Below, piece after piece: positions 30,867-41,158 of a DNA stretch of 64,000 nt. A model generated the notes under the pieces. The model did no database searches. It worked only from the letters and a program-made list of their open reading frames with translations, and was not told where the DNA came from. Position 1 is the first letter of the stretch, and every line of letters starts with the position of its first letter. The position numbers and the translations under genes were made by a program. The DNA comes from Magnetospirillum sp. 15-1 (GTDB lineage Bacteria > Pseudomonadota > Alphaproteobacteria > Rhodospirillales > Magnetospirillaceae): assembly GCF_900184795.1 (NCBI RefSeq), contig NZ_FXXN01000024.1:132366-196365 (forward strand), read 5' to 3'.

Positions 30867-31820
30867 ATGCCAACCAAGCCGCGCATCCTGTTCGTCGACG
30901 ACGAAGTCCGTGTCCTCCAGGGATTGCGGCGCGGCATGCACAAGCATGAGGAGCGCTGGGAAATGGAGTTCGTCTCCGACCCGACGGCGGCGCTGGACGC
31001 CATGCGGGCCCAGCCCTTCGACGTGGTGGTCTCCGACATGAAGATGCCGGGCATGACCGGGATCGACATGGTGGTGGCCATGCGCGAGGTAGCGCCCGAC
31101 GCCGCCTACATCATGCTGACCGGCACCGCCGACCTGCGCACCGCCATCGACGCCATCAACCGCGCCGATATGTTCCGCTTCTTCACCAAGCCCTGCCCGG
31201 CCTTTCTGCTGGCCGAGGGCATCGTCGAGGCCTTGGCCGCCCGCCGCCCGCCCGAGCAGCCGCCGTCCATGGGCGAGGCCGCCCTCGATCGCCTGCCGGT
31301 GGGTGTGGTGGTGGTGGACGCCACCGGCCATGCCCTGTTCATGAACCGTCGCGGCGCCGCCCTGTGCGCCGCCGAGGATGGGTTGCTGCTGGCCGGCGGG
31401 CGGCAGGTCCGGGCCGCCTCCGCCGCCGAATCGGCCGCCCTTCACCGCGCCGTAACCGAAATCCTGACCGGCGGGGGAACGGCGGCCCTGTCCATCACCC
31501 GGCCGTCGCTGAAGCGCTCCCTGTCGGTGCTGATCAGCCCCCTGCCCGGATCACGGGCCGCCCTTTATATCGGCGATCCCGACGACCTGCCCCTGGTTCC
31601 GCCGGAGCAATTGGCGCGGCTGCTCGATCTCACGCCGTCCGAGGCGCGCCTGACCCATTCCCTGGCCCTCGGCCACTCGGTGGAGGAGGCCGCCGGCCTG
31701 TCCGAGGTCACGGTGTCGACGGCACGCAGCTATCTCAAGCAGGTCTTCGTCAAGACCGGCACGGCGCGTCAGGCCGAACTGGTGAAGCTGGTCCTGGGGC
31801 TTCCCGCCGTCGAGGATTAG
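30867..31820 (+). CDS. Response regulator with REC, PAS-like and LuxR-type HTH domains
   Basis: A 317-residue regulator. The receiver domain (1-125) has FVDDE, the phospho-acceptor in VVVSDMKMPG and the conserved lysine in FTKPCP. A middle PAS-like segment (VGVVVVDATGHALFMNRRGA, about 145-235) is unusual for this class, and the C-terminus is a LuxR-type helix-turn-helix (LTPSEARLTHSLALG, then VSTARSYLKQVFVKT). It would act as a transcription factor phosphorylated by the kinase encoded just before it. A dispersed repeat and a strong hairpin follow. Confidence 0.9.
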   Translation: MPTKPRILFVDDEVRVLQGLRRGMHKHEERWEMEFVSDPTAALDAMRAQPFDVVVSDMKMPGMTGIDMVVAMREVAPDAAYIMLTGTADLRTAIDAINRADMFRFFTKPCPAFLLAEGIVEALAARRPPEQPPSMGEAALDRLPVGVVVVDATGHALFMNRRGAALCAAEDGLLLAGGRQVRAASAAESAALHRAVTEILTGGGTAALSITRPSLKRSLSVLISPLPGSRAALYIGDPDDLPLVPPEQLARLLDLTPSEARLTHSLALGHSVEEAAGLSEVTVSTARSYLKQVFVKTGTARQAELVKLVLGLPAVED

Positions 31821-31860
31821 AGCATCGAGCGCCAAATCTGGCGCACGGTGCGACCAGCCG

Positions 31861-31922
31861 CCGTTGAGGCGGCGGCCAAGCGCGCGGAGGCGCGCGCCCG
31901 GCGAGGGGCAATATGATAAGGC
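31861..31922 (+). repeat. Dispersed intergenic repeat, copy 1
   Basis: The segment from CCGTTGAGGC to GATAAGGC is about 85 percent identical to 34688-34748. Both carry GC-rich mini-palindromes (GGCGGCGGCC, GCGCGGAGGCGCGC) and are flanked by long hairpins. It looks like a short mobile or REP-type chromosomal repeat. Confidence 0.65.
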
Positions 31923-31923
31923 A

Positions 31924-31959
31924 AGAGCGCCGCGCCTCATATTTGAGGCGCGGCGCTCT
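31924..31959. terminator. Bidirectional hairpin between convergent genes
   Basis: AGAGCGCCGCGCCTCA and its perfect 16-base complement (31924-31939 / 31944-31959) with a TATT loop. It separates the response regulator from the convergent acetyltransferase, whose stop codon touches it. Confidence 0.7.
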
Positions 31960-32551
31960 AAGGAAGCTCGGGGTCCGAGGAAGACAGCAGGGGCGGCGCC
32001 TTGGCGCCGTCGGGCAGCGGCCGGTCGTCGCCGCCCAGGGTGCGGTGCATGATCACCACGTCCACCCAACGGCCGAATTTCAGCCCCACCCCGCGCAGCA
32101 CCCCTTCCTGGCCGAATCCCAGGCTCCGGTGCACGCCGATGGAGCCCTGGTTGGCGGAATCGCCGATCACCGCGATCATCTGGCGATAACCCAGTTCGGT
32201 ACAACGCTCGATCAGGGCGGCGAGCAGGGCGCGGCCGATCCCCCGGCGCGCCACGAAGGGCGCCACGTAGATGGAATCCTCCACCGTGTAGCGATAGGCC
32301 GAGCGCTGGCGGAACGGCCCGGCATAGGTATAGCCCAGCACCTCGCCCTCCTCCACCGCCACCAGATACGGCAGGCCGCGCGCCGCGATGGCGGCGCGGC
32401 GGGCCTTCATTTCGTCGACGGACGGCACCTCCTCCTCGAACGAGGCGGCGCTGCGCGACACATAGAAGGAGTAGATGGACTGAATCGCCGCCATGTCGTC
32501 GTCGGTGGCATCGCGGATTTCCACGGAAAGCGGAGTGCTGGGACCTCTCAT
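31958..32551 (-). CDS. GNAT acetyltransferase, phosphinothricin-acetyltransferase-like
   Basis: A 197-residue GNAT enzyme transferring acetyl from acetyl-CoA to a small amine. Features: IRDATDDDMAAIQSIY at the start, SAASFEEEVP, the acetyl-CoA loop VARRGIGRALLAALIERC and SIGVHRSLGF. The pattern matches the phosphinothricin N-acetyltransferase/methionine sulfoximine group, though the true substrate is unknown. The start overlaps the stop of the upstream amidohydrolase gene as ATGA, so they are coupled. The last codons run into the hairpin at 31924. Confidence 0.88.
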   Translation of the reverse strand: MRGPSTPLSVEIRDATDDDMAAIQSIYSFYVSRSAASFEEEVPSVDEMKARRAAIAARGLPYLVAVEEGEVLGYTYAGPFRQRSAYRYTVEDSIYVAPFVARRGIGRALLAALIERCTELGYRQMIAVIGDSANQGSIGVHRSLGFGQEGVLRGVGLKFGRWVDVVIMHRTLGGDDRPLPDGAKAPPLLSSSDPELP

Positions 32552-33438
32552 GCGCGACCGAACTCCCCGGCCGCCGCGGCCAGGGCCGCCGCCACCTTTT
32601 CCAGGTCGCCCCGCACCCGATCGAAATCGGGGCCGTGGCAATGGTTGGCCTCGTCCATGTACAGGGCGCGGTTGATCTCGATCTGCAGGGCATGGCTGCC
32701 CTGGCGGGGCTGGCCGTAATGCCGGGTGGTGAAACCGCCTGCATAGGGCGCGTTGCGCACCACCCGATAGCCCAGATGGGAGAAGGTATCCTCTGCCACC
32801 TGGGTGAACAGCGGCGAGCAGGCGGCGGCGAAGCAATCGCCCAGCACCACCTCCACCCGGCTCAGGCCGGAATCACGGTCCATGGGACCACCCACCGACG
32901 GCATGGAATGGCAATCCACCAGCAGCGACCAGCCGAAGGCCTTGCGGGTGGCCTCCACCAATCCCTGCAGCCGGCGGTGATAGGGACGGTAGCAACGGGC
33001 GATGCGACTCTCGGCCTCGGCCACCGGCAGGCGCCCGGCATAAATCTCGGCACCGCTGGCCACCACGCGGGCGATGGTCCCCAGCCCGGCCAGGACACGG
33101 GGGCTGCGGGTATTGGCGTGATCGGGCAGCGTGCCGGAGAACATGGCGGGGTCCAGTTCGTAGGGCTCGCGGTTGGGATCGCAATAAGCCCGCGGGAACA
33201 GGGCGGCGATCAGCGGCGCCCCCAGCCCGACCACTCCGGAATACAGCTCGTCCACGAAGCTGTCCTCGGAACGGCGCAGCATGCGGGCGTCGAGCCGCGA
33301 CTGGGCCACGAATTCGGCGGGATAGTCGCGTCCGGAATGGGGCGAGGCGAAAACGAGCGGCACCGTTTGCCGGGGCGGCTCGAACACCCTCAGCACGGCG
33401 GCATCGTCATTCATGATCTCGGCGGGCACGGTATCCAT
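32548..33438 (-). CDS. N-formylglutamate amidohydrolase family protein
   Basis: A 296-residue zinc hydrolase of the N-formylglutamate amidohydrolase family, which releases formate from N-formyl-L-glutamate in histidine breakdown. Recognisable segments are FASPHSGRDYP, SEDSFVDELY, NREPYELDPAMF, VDCHSMPS and the late GSHALQIEINRALYMDE. No other histidine-utilisation genes are adjacent, so a related amidohydrolase role is possible. ATG 33438 is chosen; an in-frame ATG 14 codons earlier exists. The GNAT gene follows with an ATGA overlap. Confidence 0.88.
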   Translation of the reverse strand: MDTVPAEIMNDDAAVLRVFEPPRQTVPLVFASPHSGRDYPAEFVAQSRLDARMLRRSEDSFVDELYSGVVGLGAPLIAALFPRAYCDPNREPYELDPAMFSGTLPDHANTRSPRVLAGLGTIARVVASGAEIYAGRLPVAEAESRIARCYRPYHRRLQGLVEATRKAFGWSLLVDCHSMPSVGGPMDRDSGLSRVEVVLGDCFAAACSPLFTQVAEDTFSHLGYRVVRNAPYAGGFTTRHYGQPRQGSHALQIEINRALYMDEANHCHGPDFDRVRGDLEKVAAALAAAAGEFGRA

Positions 33439-33625
33439 GGCTTGCCCGCCCTTCTTAGCAAATCGGCCGGCTCGTGTCATACCCCGCTCGCGGAAAACGG
33501 CGACTTTCGCCCTGCTTCATTTTCCATTGTGCAGGCATTTCAGAAGGGCTTGCAATGCCCGAAGAACGACGCTAAAAGAACGTCCCTCGGCCGGGCCCAA
33601 CCAAACGGGACGGACGGGAAGACAA

Positions 33626-33700
33626 GGGCGGTTAGCTCAGCGGGAGAGCACTACGTTGACATCGTAGGGGTCACTGGTTCAATCCCAGTACCGCCCACCA
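33626..33700 (+). tRNA. tRNA-Val (GAC)
   Basis: A complete cloverleaf: acceptor GGGCGGT/ACCGCCC, D-arm GCTC-AGCGG-GAGC, anticodon arm CTACG-TTGACAT-CGTAG with anticodon GAC, T-arm with GGTTCAATCC, discriminator A and encoded CCA. A strong intrinsic terminator follows. Confidence 0.96.
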
Positions 33701-33702
33701 TC

Positions 33703-33730
33703 AAAGGCCCCAGGGAAACCTGGGGCCTTT
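33703..33730 (+). terminator. Terminator after tRNA-Val
   Basis: AAAGGCCCCAGG, loop GAAA, and the perfect complement (12-bp stem), followed by GTCCTTTTC. Confidence 0.85.
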
Positions 33731-33827
33731 GTCCTTTTCGGACTCCGTTCCAGCATCAACCTTGCTTTAAGCAATCCCTGTCATGATGTGATTCTTAATA
33801 TCACCCGACAGAAGGCGGGATCGCGTC

Positions 33828-34313
33828 ATGGCCACCACATCGGCAACCCACTCCAAACCGTTCATCCAGGCCCCTGCCCCGCGAAAGCCGGCGGGAAAGT
33901 CGGGTGGCGGCAAGGCGAAACTGCTGGCCCTGGCCGGTATCGCCGTGGTGGTGGCTGTCCTGGGGGCCGCCGCCGTGATGATGCGCCCCCATACTTTGGG
34001 CGGTAATGCGGCGGCGACGCCGGAAGCCTTCGCCGAGCAGATGGAAGCCGCCGCCCGCAACGGCGGGGGAACCATTCCCCACGTGTTCGGCGGCACCATC
34101 CGCACCGAGCGCAACGGCGCCATGCTGGCCCTGGTCGCCGATAACGTTCCGCCGACCGCCTGTGTTTCGGTGGGCTGGAAGCTGGTCCGCAAGGGCCTGC
34201 TGTCCATCAACGGCACCATGCCGCTCCGCGTTTCGGCCGCCAAGCTGGCGGAACTGTGCAACCAGGAAGACGGCCCCGCCGTCCTCACCTGGATACCCAA
34301 GCCGACCGAATAG
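33828..34313 (+). CDS. Hypothetical membrane-anchored protein, 161 aa
   Basis: Not recognised. A basic, proline-rich cytoplasmic N-terminus (about 1-30) is followed by one membrane helix (LLALAGIAVVVAVLGAAAVMM, about 32-52) and a soluble periplasmic domain of about 105 residues with two cysteines. Topology suggests a type II anchored protein. GGCGGGA precedes the start loosely. High GC with strong third-position bias, as expected of a native chromosomal gene. Confidence 0.65.
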   Translation: MATTSATHSKPFIQAPAPRKPAGKSGGGKAKLLALAGIAVVVAVLGAAAVMMRPHTLGGNAAATPEAFAEQMEAAARNGGGTIPHVFGGTIRTERNGAMLALVADNVPPTACVSVGWKLVRKGLLSINGTMPLRVSAAKLAELCNQEDGPAVLTWIPKPTE

Positions 34314-34392
34314 ATATCCATCATAGATATTGATTACCCCCGCGCCTCCTGCCACCATATGGCGGGTTGGGCAACACTGTGGAGTGTGGGGA

Positions 34393-34623
34393 ATGGACGA
34401 TATCGATCTGGCAGCCGAACGTACCGACATGCTGAACGCCGCCGCCATCCAGGCGGTCTTGGAGCGGACGGAATCGGCGCTTTCCACCGGCATCTGCCGC
34501 GCCTGCAACGAAGAGATCGAGGCCGAGCGCCTGCAGGCCAATCCCTATGCCAAGCATTGCCGCGACTGCGCCGACGAGGCCGAGACCCGCGCCCGCATGG
34601 CCCGCCGCTGCGGCCCGCGCTGA
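34393..34623 (+). CDS. TraR/DksA-type zinc-finger protein
   Basis: A 76-residue protein with the TraR/DksA C4 finger: CRACNEEI and, after a spacer, HCRDCAD. Short family members like phage or plasmid TraR bind RNA polymerase through its secondary channel and mimic DksA plus ppGpp. The N-terminal helix (DDIDLAAERTDMLNAAAIQA) is present but the long DksA coiled coil is not, so length fits TraR. ATG 34393 is chosen with GGGGA just upstream; the longer frame begins without a site. Confidence 0.85.
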   Translation: MDDIDLAAERTDMLNAAAIQAVLERTESALSTGICRACNEEIEAERLQANPYAKHCRDCADEAETRARMARRCGPR

Positions 34624-34648
34624 GCGAGCGAACCGGCACGGTCCATGA

Positions 34649-34785
34649 GAGCGGCGCGCCTCAAATATGAGGCGGGCCGCTCCAGCGCCCGTTGAGGGCG
34701 CGGCCAAGGGCGCGGATGCGCCCGCCCGGCGAGGGAAAATGATAAGGCCTATAGCGTGATACACATTTTGGGCATCACGCTATAG
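34649..34785 (+). repeat. Dispersed intergenic repeat, copy 2, with flanking hairpins
   Basis: Three parts: hairpin GAGCGGC.../...GCCGCTC (34649-34682, loop AATA), the repeat body 34688-34748 similar to 31861-31922, and hairpin CTATAGCGTGAT / ATCACGCTATAG (34749-34760 / 34774-34785). Copy 1 has the same body with a related GCGCCTCA hairpin on the other side, so the hairpin-plus-body composite is the mobile unit. Confidence 0.65.
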
Positions 34786-34799
34786 AGCGGACACGAATT

Positions 34800-34825
34800 G
34801 GCCCGCCCCCACAAGGGGACGGGCC
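34800..34825 (-). terminator. Stem-loop after the 57-residue gene
   Basis: GGCCCGCCCC pairs with GGGGACGGGCC (one mismatch) around a CACAA loop, 9 bases beyond the stop codon at 34834. No T run on the minus strand, so termination efficiency is uncertain. Confidence 0.45.
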
Positions 34826-34833
34826 GGTTCATG

Positions 34834-35007
34834 TCACAGGACCAGCAGGGCGCTGCCGCCGTCCTTCTCGATCTCCCACAGATAACCGAGGGAATCGAGG
34901 GCCCGCTCCCGCGACATCAGGGAGTGGGCTTCGGGTGCGGCGATGATCGCCCAGACCCGGTCCCGGATTGCCGCTAATTTCTCGCGGCGCGCAGCCTTCT
35001 GGCCCAT
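34834..35007 (-). CDS. Small hypothetical protein, 57 aa
   Basis: A complete small gene: AAAGGAG sits nine bases before the ATG at 35007, and the product MGQKAARREKLAAIRDRVW... ends GGSALLVL. It has a basic N-terminal helix and a second helix (RERALDSLGYLWEIEKDG). Not recognised. Codon third positions are GC-rich like native genes, and the alternative overlapping frame lacks a ribosome binding site. A stem-loop follows. Confidence 0.65.
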   Translation of the reverse strand: MGQKAARREKLAAIRDRVWAIIAAPEAHSLMSRERALDSLGYLWEIEKDGGSALLVL

Positions 35008-35110
35008 GGTCGTTCACTCCTTTCGCAGAAGCGACTTCATGGACAACATATCCAGCTTTTCCTTAACGGAAGGTATCGTGGCGCCACGAAGATGACGGGC
35101 GGAGCGTCCG

Positions 35111-36382
35111 TCAGGCGCCCCAGGCATCGGCACAGATCGCCGCGTACCAGTCGGCGGCATGCTCGGCCTCGGCTTTGCGGGCGTGGGCGTCGGCGCCCAG
35201 CGGGCTGACGCCGCCCGACTCGGCCACGGCGGCCCGGCGGCCGTCGGCCACCTCGTAGACCCCCGCCACCGAGACGGCGTAATCGGGCGCCAGCAGGCTG
35301 TAACAGACGTTGATGGCCTTGACCGGGCCAAAGCCCTGCCCGGCCAGCGACGCCACCGCCGCCGCCGCCGCGATCTTGGCCTGATTGTTGGCCGAGGACG
35401 CGGATTTCGGCATCTCGCCGGCGATGCAGGCATCGCCGATCACGTGGATGCCGGGGACGAGGCGGGATTCGAAGGTCACCGGGTCCACCGGACAGAAACC
35501 GCCGGCATCGGCCAGTCCCGCCGCCACGGCGATACGGCCGGCGCCCTGGGGCGGAATGATATTGGCCAGCGCCGGGGTGAAGCGGTCGAAATCGGTCTCC
35601 ACCCAGCCCTCGGCGGCGTTGACCCGCACCACCCGGCCGTTATTGGCCCCCGACACCCATTCGATCATGTCGCCGTACAGCGCCTTCCAGCCCTCCTGGA
35701 ACAGCGCCTGCTTGGAGAAGGAATCCTTGGCATCGAGGATCAACACCTTGCAGCCCTTGCGGGTCCGGGACAGGTGCCAGGCGATCAGTCCGGCCCGCTC
35801 GTAGGGACCCGGCGGGCAGCGGAAGGGATTGCCCGGCGCGGCGATGATCACCACGCCACCATCCTCCACCGCCTCCAGCCGGCGACGCAGCAGGGCGGTC
35901 TGCGCCCCGGCCTTCCAGGCATGGGGCATGACCTGGGCGGCGGCCTCGTCATAACCCTCGATCTCGTTCCAGCGCATGTCGATGCCGGGTGAGACGATCA
36001 GCCGGTCATAGGCGATCCATTGCCCCCCGCCAAGGCGCACCCGCCGCCGCTCGCCCTCGATGGCGGCAACCGTGTCGTGAACCACCTCGATGCCCAACCG
36101 AGAGCGCAGATGGCCGTAGCCGTGTTCCAGCCGGGACAACGGCCCCAGCCCGCCGATCACGCCGTTGGAGCCGGGACAGGTGACGTGCAGCCGGCTCGGC
36201 TCGATCAGGGTGATGCCCAGGTCGGGCATGGCCCGGCGCAGGTAACGGGCCGCCGTCGCTCCGCCGAAGCCGCCGCCGACGATCACCACCCGAGCCCGCC
36301 TGGCCCCCACCGCCAGGGCCGGAATCGCCATCAGCCCCGTGGCGCCGGCCAGCAGCGCCCGCCGGGAAAGCCGGCCGGTCAT
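35111..36382 (-). CDS. fccB: Flavocytochrome c sulfide dehydrogenase, flavoprotein subunit
   Basis: A 423-residue FAD protein that oxidises sulfide in the periplasm and passes electrons to its cytochrome subunit. A twin-arginine signal (SRRALLAGATGLMAIPALA) precedes the FAD motif VVIVGGGFGGATAARYL. Later motifs are VTCPGSNGVIGGL, the redox cysteine region of the family (RCPPGPYERAGL), and HVIGDACIAGEMPKSASSAN near the second FAD-contact site. Tat export with a folded flavin fits the family. The cytochrome gene precedes it with an ATGA overlap. Confidence 0.93.
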   Translation of the reverse strand: MTGRLSRRALLAGATGLMAIPALAVGARRARVVIVGGGFGGATAARYLRRAMPDLGITLIEPSRLHVTCPGSNGVIGGLGPLSRLEHGYGHLRSRLGIEVVHDTVAAIEGERRRVRLGGGQWIAYDRLIVSPGIDMRWNEIEGYDEAAAQVMPHAWKAGAQTALLRRRLEAVEDGGVVIIAAPGNPFRCPPGPYERAGLIAWHLSRTRKGCKVLILDAKDSFSKQALFQEGWKALYGDMIEWVSGANNGRVVRVNAAEGWVETDFDRFTPALANIIPPQGAGRIAVAAGLADAGGFCPVDPVTFESRLVPGIHVIGDACIAGEMPKSASSANNQAKIAAAAAVASLAGQGFGPVKAINVCYSLLAPDYAVSVAGVYEVADGRRAAVAESGGVSPLGADAHARKAEAEHAADWYAAICADAWGA

Positions 36383-36672
36383 GGCCCCACCCCGCCGGCC
36401 AGTTCACCGGCGATGGCGCCCAGTTCCTCGCCGCTGTAGCCCTTGGCGATGCGATCCATGACGGTGGCGGCCCGTGACCCGTCGCGGAAGGCCAGCAGCA
36501 GGCGCAGCAATTCCCCCGCCGGACGCCCGGCCAGGGTGGGAATGCCGGAATGGATTTGGGGGGAATGGCAGGCGGCGCAGGTTTCGGCCATCAGCCGCGC
36601 CTGCCCCCCGGCCCGCGCCGGAAGCGCGGCGGCCATCACCACCAGAGCCATGAATGCGGTAAGACTGCGCAC
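36379..36672 (-). CDS. fccA: Small cytochrome c, flavocytochrome c electron-acceptor subunit
   Basis: A 97-residue class I cytochrome c with a Sec signal (AFMALVVMAAALPARA), a single haem site CAACH and a distal region IAKGYSGEELGAIAGELAG typical of the family, with the axial methionine probably in TVMDRIAKG. It would accept electrons from FccB and feed the respiratory chain. GTG 36672 is chosen because AGAGGGGGG precedes it; ATG 36696 gives a longer, less typical signal. Overlaps fccB by four bases. A single haem, versus two in some FccA proteins. Confidence 0.88.
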   Translation of the reverse strand: MRSLTAFMALVVMAAALPARAGGQARLMAETCAACHSPQIHSGIPTLAGRPAGELLRLLLAFRDGSRAATVMDRIAKGYSGEELGAIAGELAGGVGP

Positions 36673-36719
36673 GGCGCCCCCCTCTTGGAGGCGCATTCTA
36701 GCCCGACGACAGCCGCCTG

Positions 36720-37097
36720 TCAGCGGGCCGAAACGGTGGGGCCGCCACAGGCCTTCCAGCCGAGAATGCCGCCCTTCATGCGGTGAATCTCACCATCCCA
36801 GCCGGCGGCCAGCAGCTTTTCGGTGGCGGTGCCGCAGCGGACGCCGCTGCGGCAATGGATGACCAGCCGCTTGCCCTCCTCGGGCTTGGGCATGCGGGCC
36901 GGATCGAAACTCGACAGCGGCAGGCTGATGGAGCCGGCGATGGACTCGGCGGCATGTTCGTCGGGCTCGCGCACATCCACCAGGACGACGGAGCCCGCCT
37001 CCCACCACTGTCGGATCTGCGAGGGATCGACCACGTGGACCTTGTCGCTGCCGGGAGACGAGGAAAGACCGAAAAGCCGGGAAAGCATGCCGAGCAT
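36720..37097 (-). CDS. Rhodanese-domain sulfurtransferase
   Basis: A 125-residue single-domain rhodanese. DVREPDEHAAESIAGSISLP and the active loop HCRSGVRC with the catalytic cysteine are intact, followed by GGILGWKACGG. It should move sulfane sulfur between carriers. Lying just upstream of fccA-fccB in the same direction, it probably handles sulfur from sulfide oxidation. The N-terminal 20 residues include a hydrophobic stretch (MLSRLFGLSSS) too short for a clear export signal. Start could be 37097 or the ATG three codons later. Confidence 0.9.
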   Translation of the reverse strand: MLGMLSRLFGLSSSPGSDKVHVVDPSQIRQWWEAGSVVLVDVREPDEHAAESIAGSISLPLSSFDPARMPKPEEGKRLVIHCRSGVRCGTATEKLLAAGWDGEIHRMKGGILGWKACGGPTVSAR

Positions 37098-37312
37098 CCT
37101 ATTTTATCAGACAAAGCGAATGTAGGGATTCGCCGCCCGGATGCAAGCCCTAACGCCTAATACATTCGGCTGAAATCCGGCTTTTTTGCCTGGGGGTCTT
37201 GGAAACAGGGATACGCGTTCCAACTAATTAGAATGACTTTCAGGCGCAGTGTTTCATCCGCGAGTGGGAAAAGTTACTGCGGGTGAAACGACGGCAGGGA
37301 GGGACAATCAAC

Positions 37313-39786
<2,474 letters not shown>

Positions 39787-39791
39787 GGGAC

Positions 39792-40346
39792 ATGAGCCCC
39801 CAACGCCGCACCGGCGCGACCCTGGCGGGATTGGTGGTGGTCATCGCCGCCATGATCGGGCTGGTGATCGGCAGCGTGCCGCTGTACCGGGCCTTCTGCA
39901 AGGCCACGGGAATCGGCGGCCCGCCCCGTCAGGTGGCGGCGGACTCCGCCGCGCCCTCGGGCAAGATGGTGACGGTGCGCTTCGACGCCTCGGTGGCCAA
40001 GGGCCTGCAATGGCGCTTCACCCCCCAGGTCCGCGAGGTGAAGGTACGCCTGGGCGAGGACACCCTGGCGGTCTTCACCGCCACCAATCTTTCCGATCGC
40101 CCCATCACCGGCAACGCGGTTTACAACGCCACGCCGGACAAGATCGGCAAGTACGTGGCCAAGATCCAGTGCTTCTGCTTCACCGAGCAGACCCTGGAGC
40201 CGGGCCAAAGCGTCGACATGGCGGTCAGCTTCGTGATCGATCCGGCCATGGCCGCCGATCCCCTAAGCAACGAGGTCGGCACCATCACCCTGTCCTACAC
40301 CTTCTTCAATACCAACACCGCACCTGACGAGAGAGGACGGTCATGA
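39792..40346 (+). CDS. ctaG: Cytochrome c oxidase assembly protein CtaG (Cox11)
   Basis: A 184-residue Cox11-type copper chaperone that inserts CuB into subunit I. One N-terminal membrane helix (about 8-30) anchors a periplasmic beta domain with the copper-binding CFCF motif (KIQCFCFTEQTLEPG) and an upstream cysteine in YRAFCKATG. It lies in the usual place between ctaD and coxC, but the haem O synthase gene (ctaB), often present here, is absent. The stop overlaps coxC as ATGA. Confidence 0.95.
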   Translation: MSPQRRTGATLAGLVVVIAAMIGLVIGSVPLYRAFCKATGIGGPPRQVAADSAAPSGKMVTVRFDASVAKGLQWRFTPQVREVKVRLGEDTLAVFTATNLSDRPITGNAVYNATPDKIGKYVAKIQCFCFTEQTLEPGQSVDMAVSFVIDPAMAADPLSNEVGTITLSYTFFNTNTAPDERGRS

Positions 40347-41158
40347 GTCACGCCCAAGCCACTCCCCGCGCTTCGTCGGCGCCCCATCCCTTCCATCTGG
40401 TCGACCCCAGCCCCTGGCCCCTGGTGGGCGCCATCTCGGCCCTGGTGCTGGTCTACGGCGCCGTGGACTGGTTCCGCAACCACGCCCACACCACGGTGGT
40501 GCTGGTCGGCCTCGCCCTGGTGGCCGTCACCATGTTCGGCTGGTGGCGGGACATCTTCCGCGAGGCCCGTTCGGGCACGGTCCATTCCGCGGAGGTCTGC
40601 CACGGCCTGCGCCTGGGAATGGGCCTGTTCATCGCCTCCGAAGTGATGTTCTTCGTCGCCTTCTTCTGGGCCTACTTCCATTCGGCCCTGGGGGTGGCGC
40701 CCATGGTGCCCCAATGGCCGCCGGCCGGCATCCAGACCCTGGAGACCTGGCACATCCCGTTCATCAACACCCTGATCCTGATGAGTTCGGGCCTGACGCT
40801 CACCCGGGCTCACCACGCCCTGCGGCACGACCGGCGCGGCGCCACCATGGCGTGGCTGGCGGTCACCATCGCGCTGGGTGTGCTGTTCCTGTCCCTGCAG
40901 ATTCATGAGTACGGCCAGGCGCTGTTCGCCTTCACCGACGGCATCTATCCGTCGGTGTTCTACATGGCCACCGGCTTCCACGGCTTCCACGTCTTCGTCG
41001 GCGTGTGCTTCCTCTCCGTCTGCCTGCACCGGGTGCGGGTGGGCGACTTCACGCCGGCCAAGCACGTGGGCTTCGAGGCGGCGGCCTGGTACTGGCACTT
41101 CGTCGACGTGGTCTGGGTCTTCCTGTTCGTCTGGGTCTACTGGTGGGGCAACGGCTGA
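40343..41158 (+). CDS. coxC: Cytochrome c oxidase subunit III
   Basis: A 271-residue, seven-helix subunit that stabilises the catalytic core. Conserved pieces: HPFHLVDPSPWPL at the start, GWWRDIFREARSGTVHS, EVMFFVAFFWAYFHSAL, and FYMATGFHGFHVFVG with the final WYWHFVDVVWVFLF. Complete and in operon with coxB-ctaD-ctaG. It ends one base before the convergent REC-EAL gene, so the two transcripts must overlap. Confidence 0.97.
   Translation: MSHAQATPRASSAPHPFHLVDPSPWPLVGAISALVLVYGAVDWFRNHAHTTVVLVGLALVAVTMFGWWRDIFREARSGTVHSAEVCHGLRLGMGLFIASEVMFFVAFFWAYFHSALGVAPMVPQWPPAGIQTLETWHIPFINTLILMSSGLTLTRAHHALRHDRRGATMAWLAVTIALGVLFLSLQIHEYGQALFAFTDGIYPSVFYMATGFHGFHVFVGVCFLSVCLHRVRVGDFTPAKHVGFEAAAWYWHFVDVVWVFLFVWVYWWGNG

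Noticed and set aside
33626-33700. tRNA-Val as an integration site
   Set aside because: No second copy of its 3' end and no integrase next to it; the island's duplicated core is the sRNA terminator instead.
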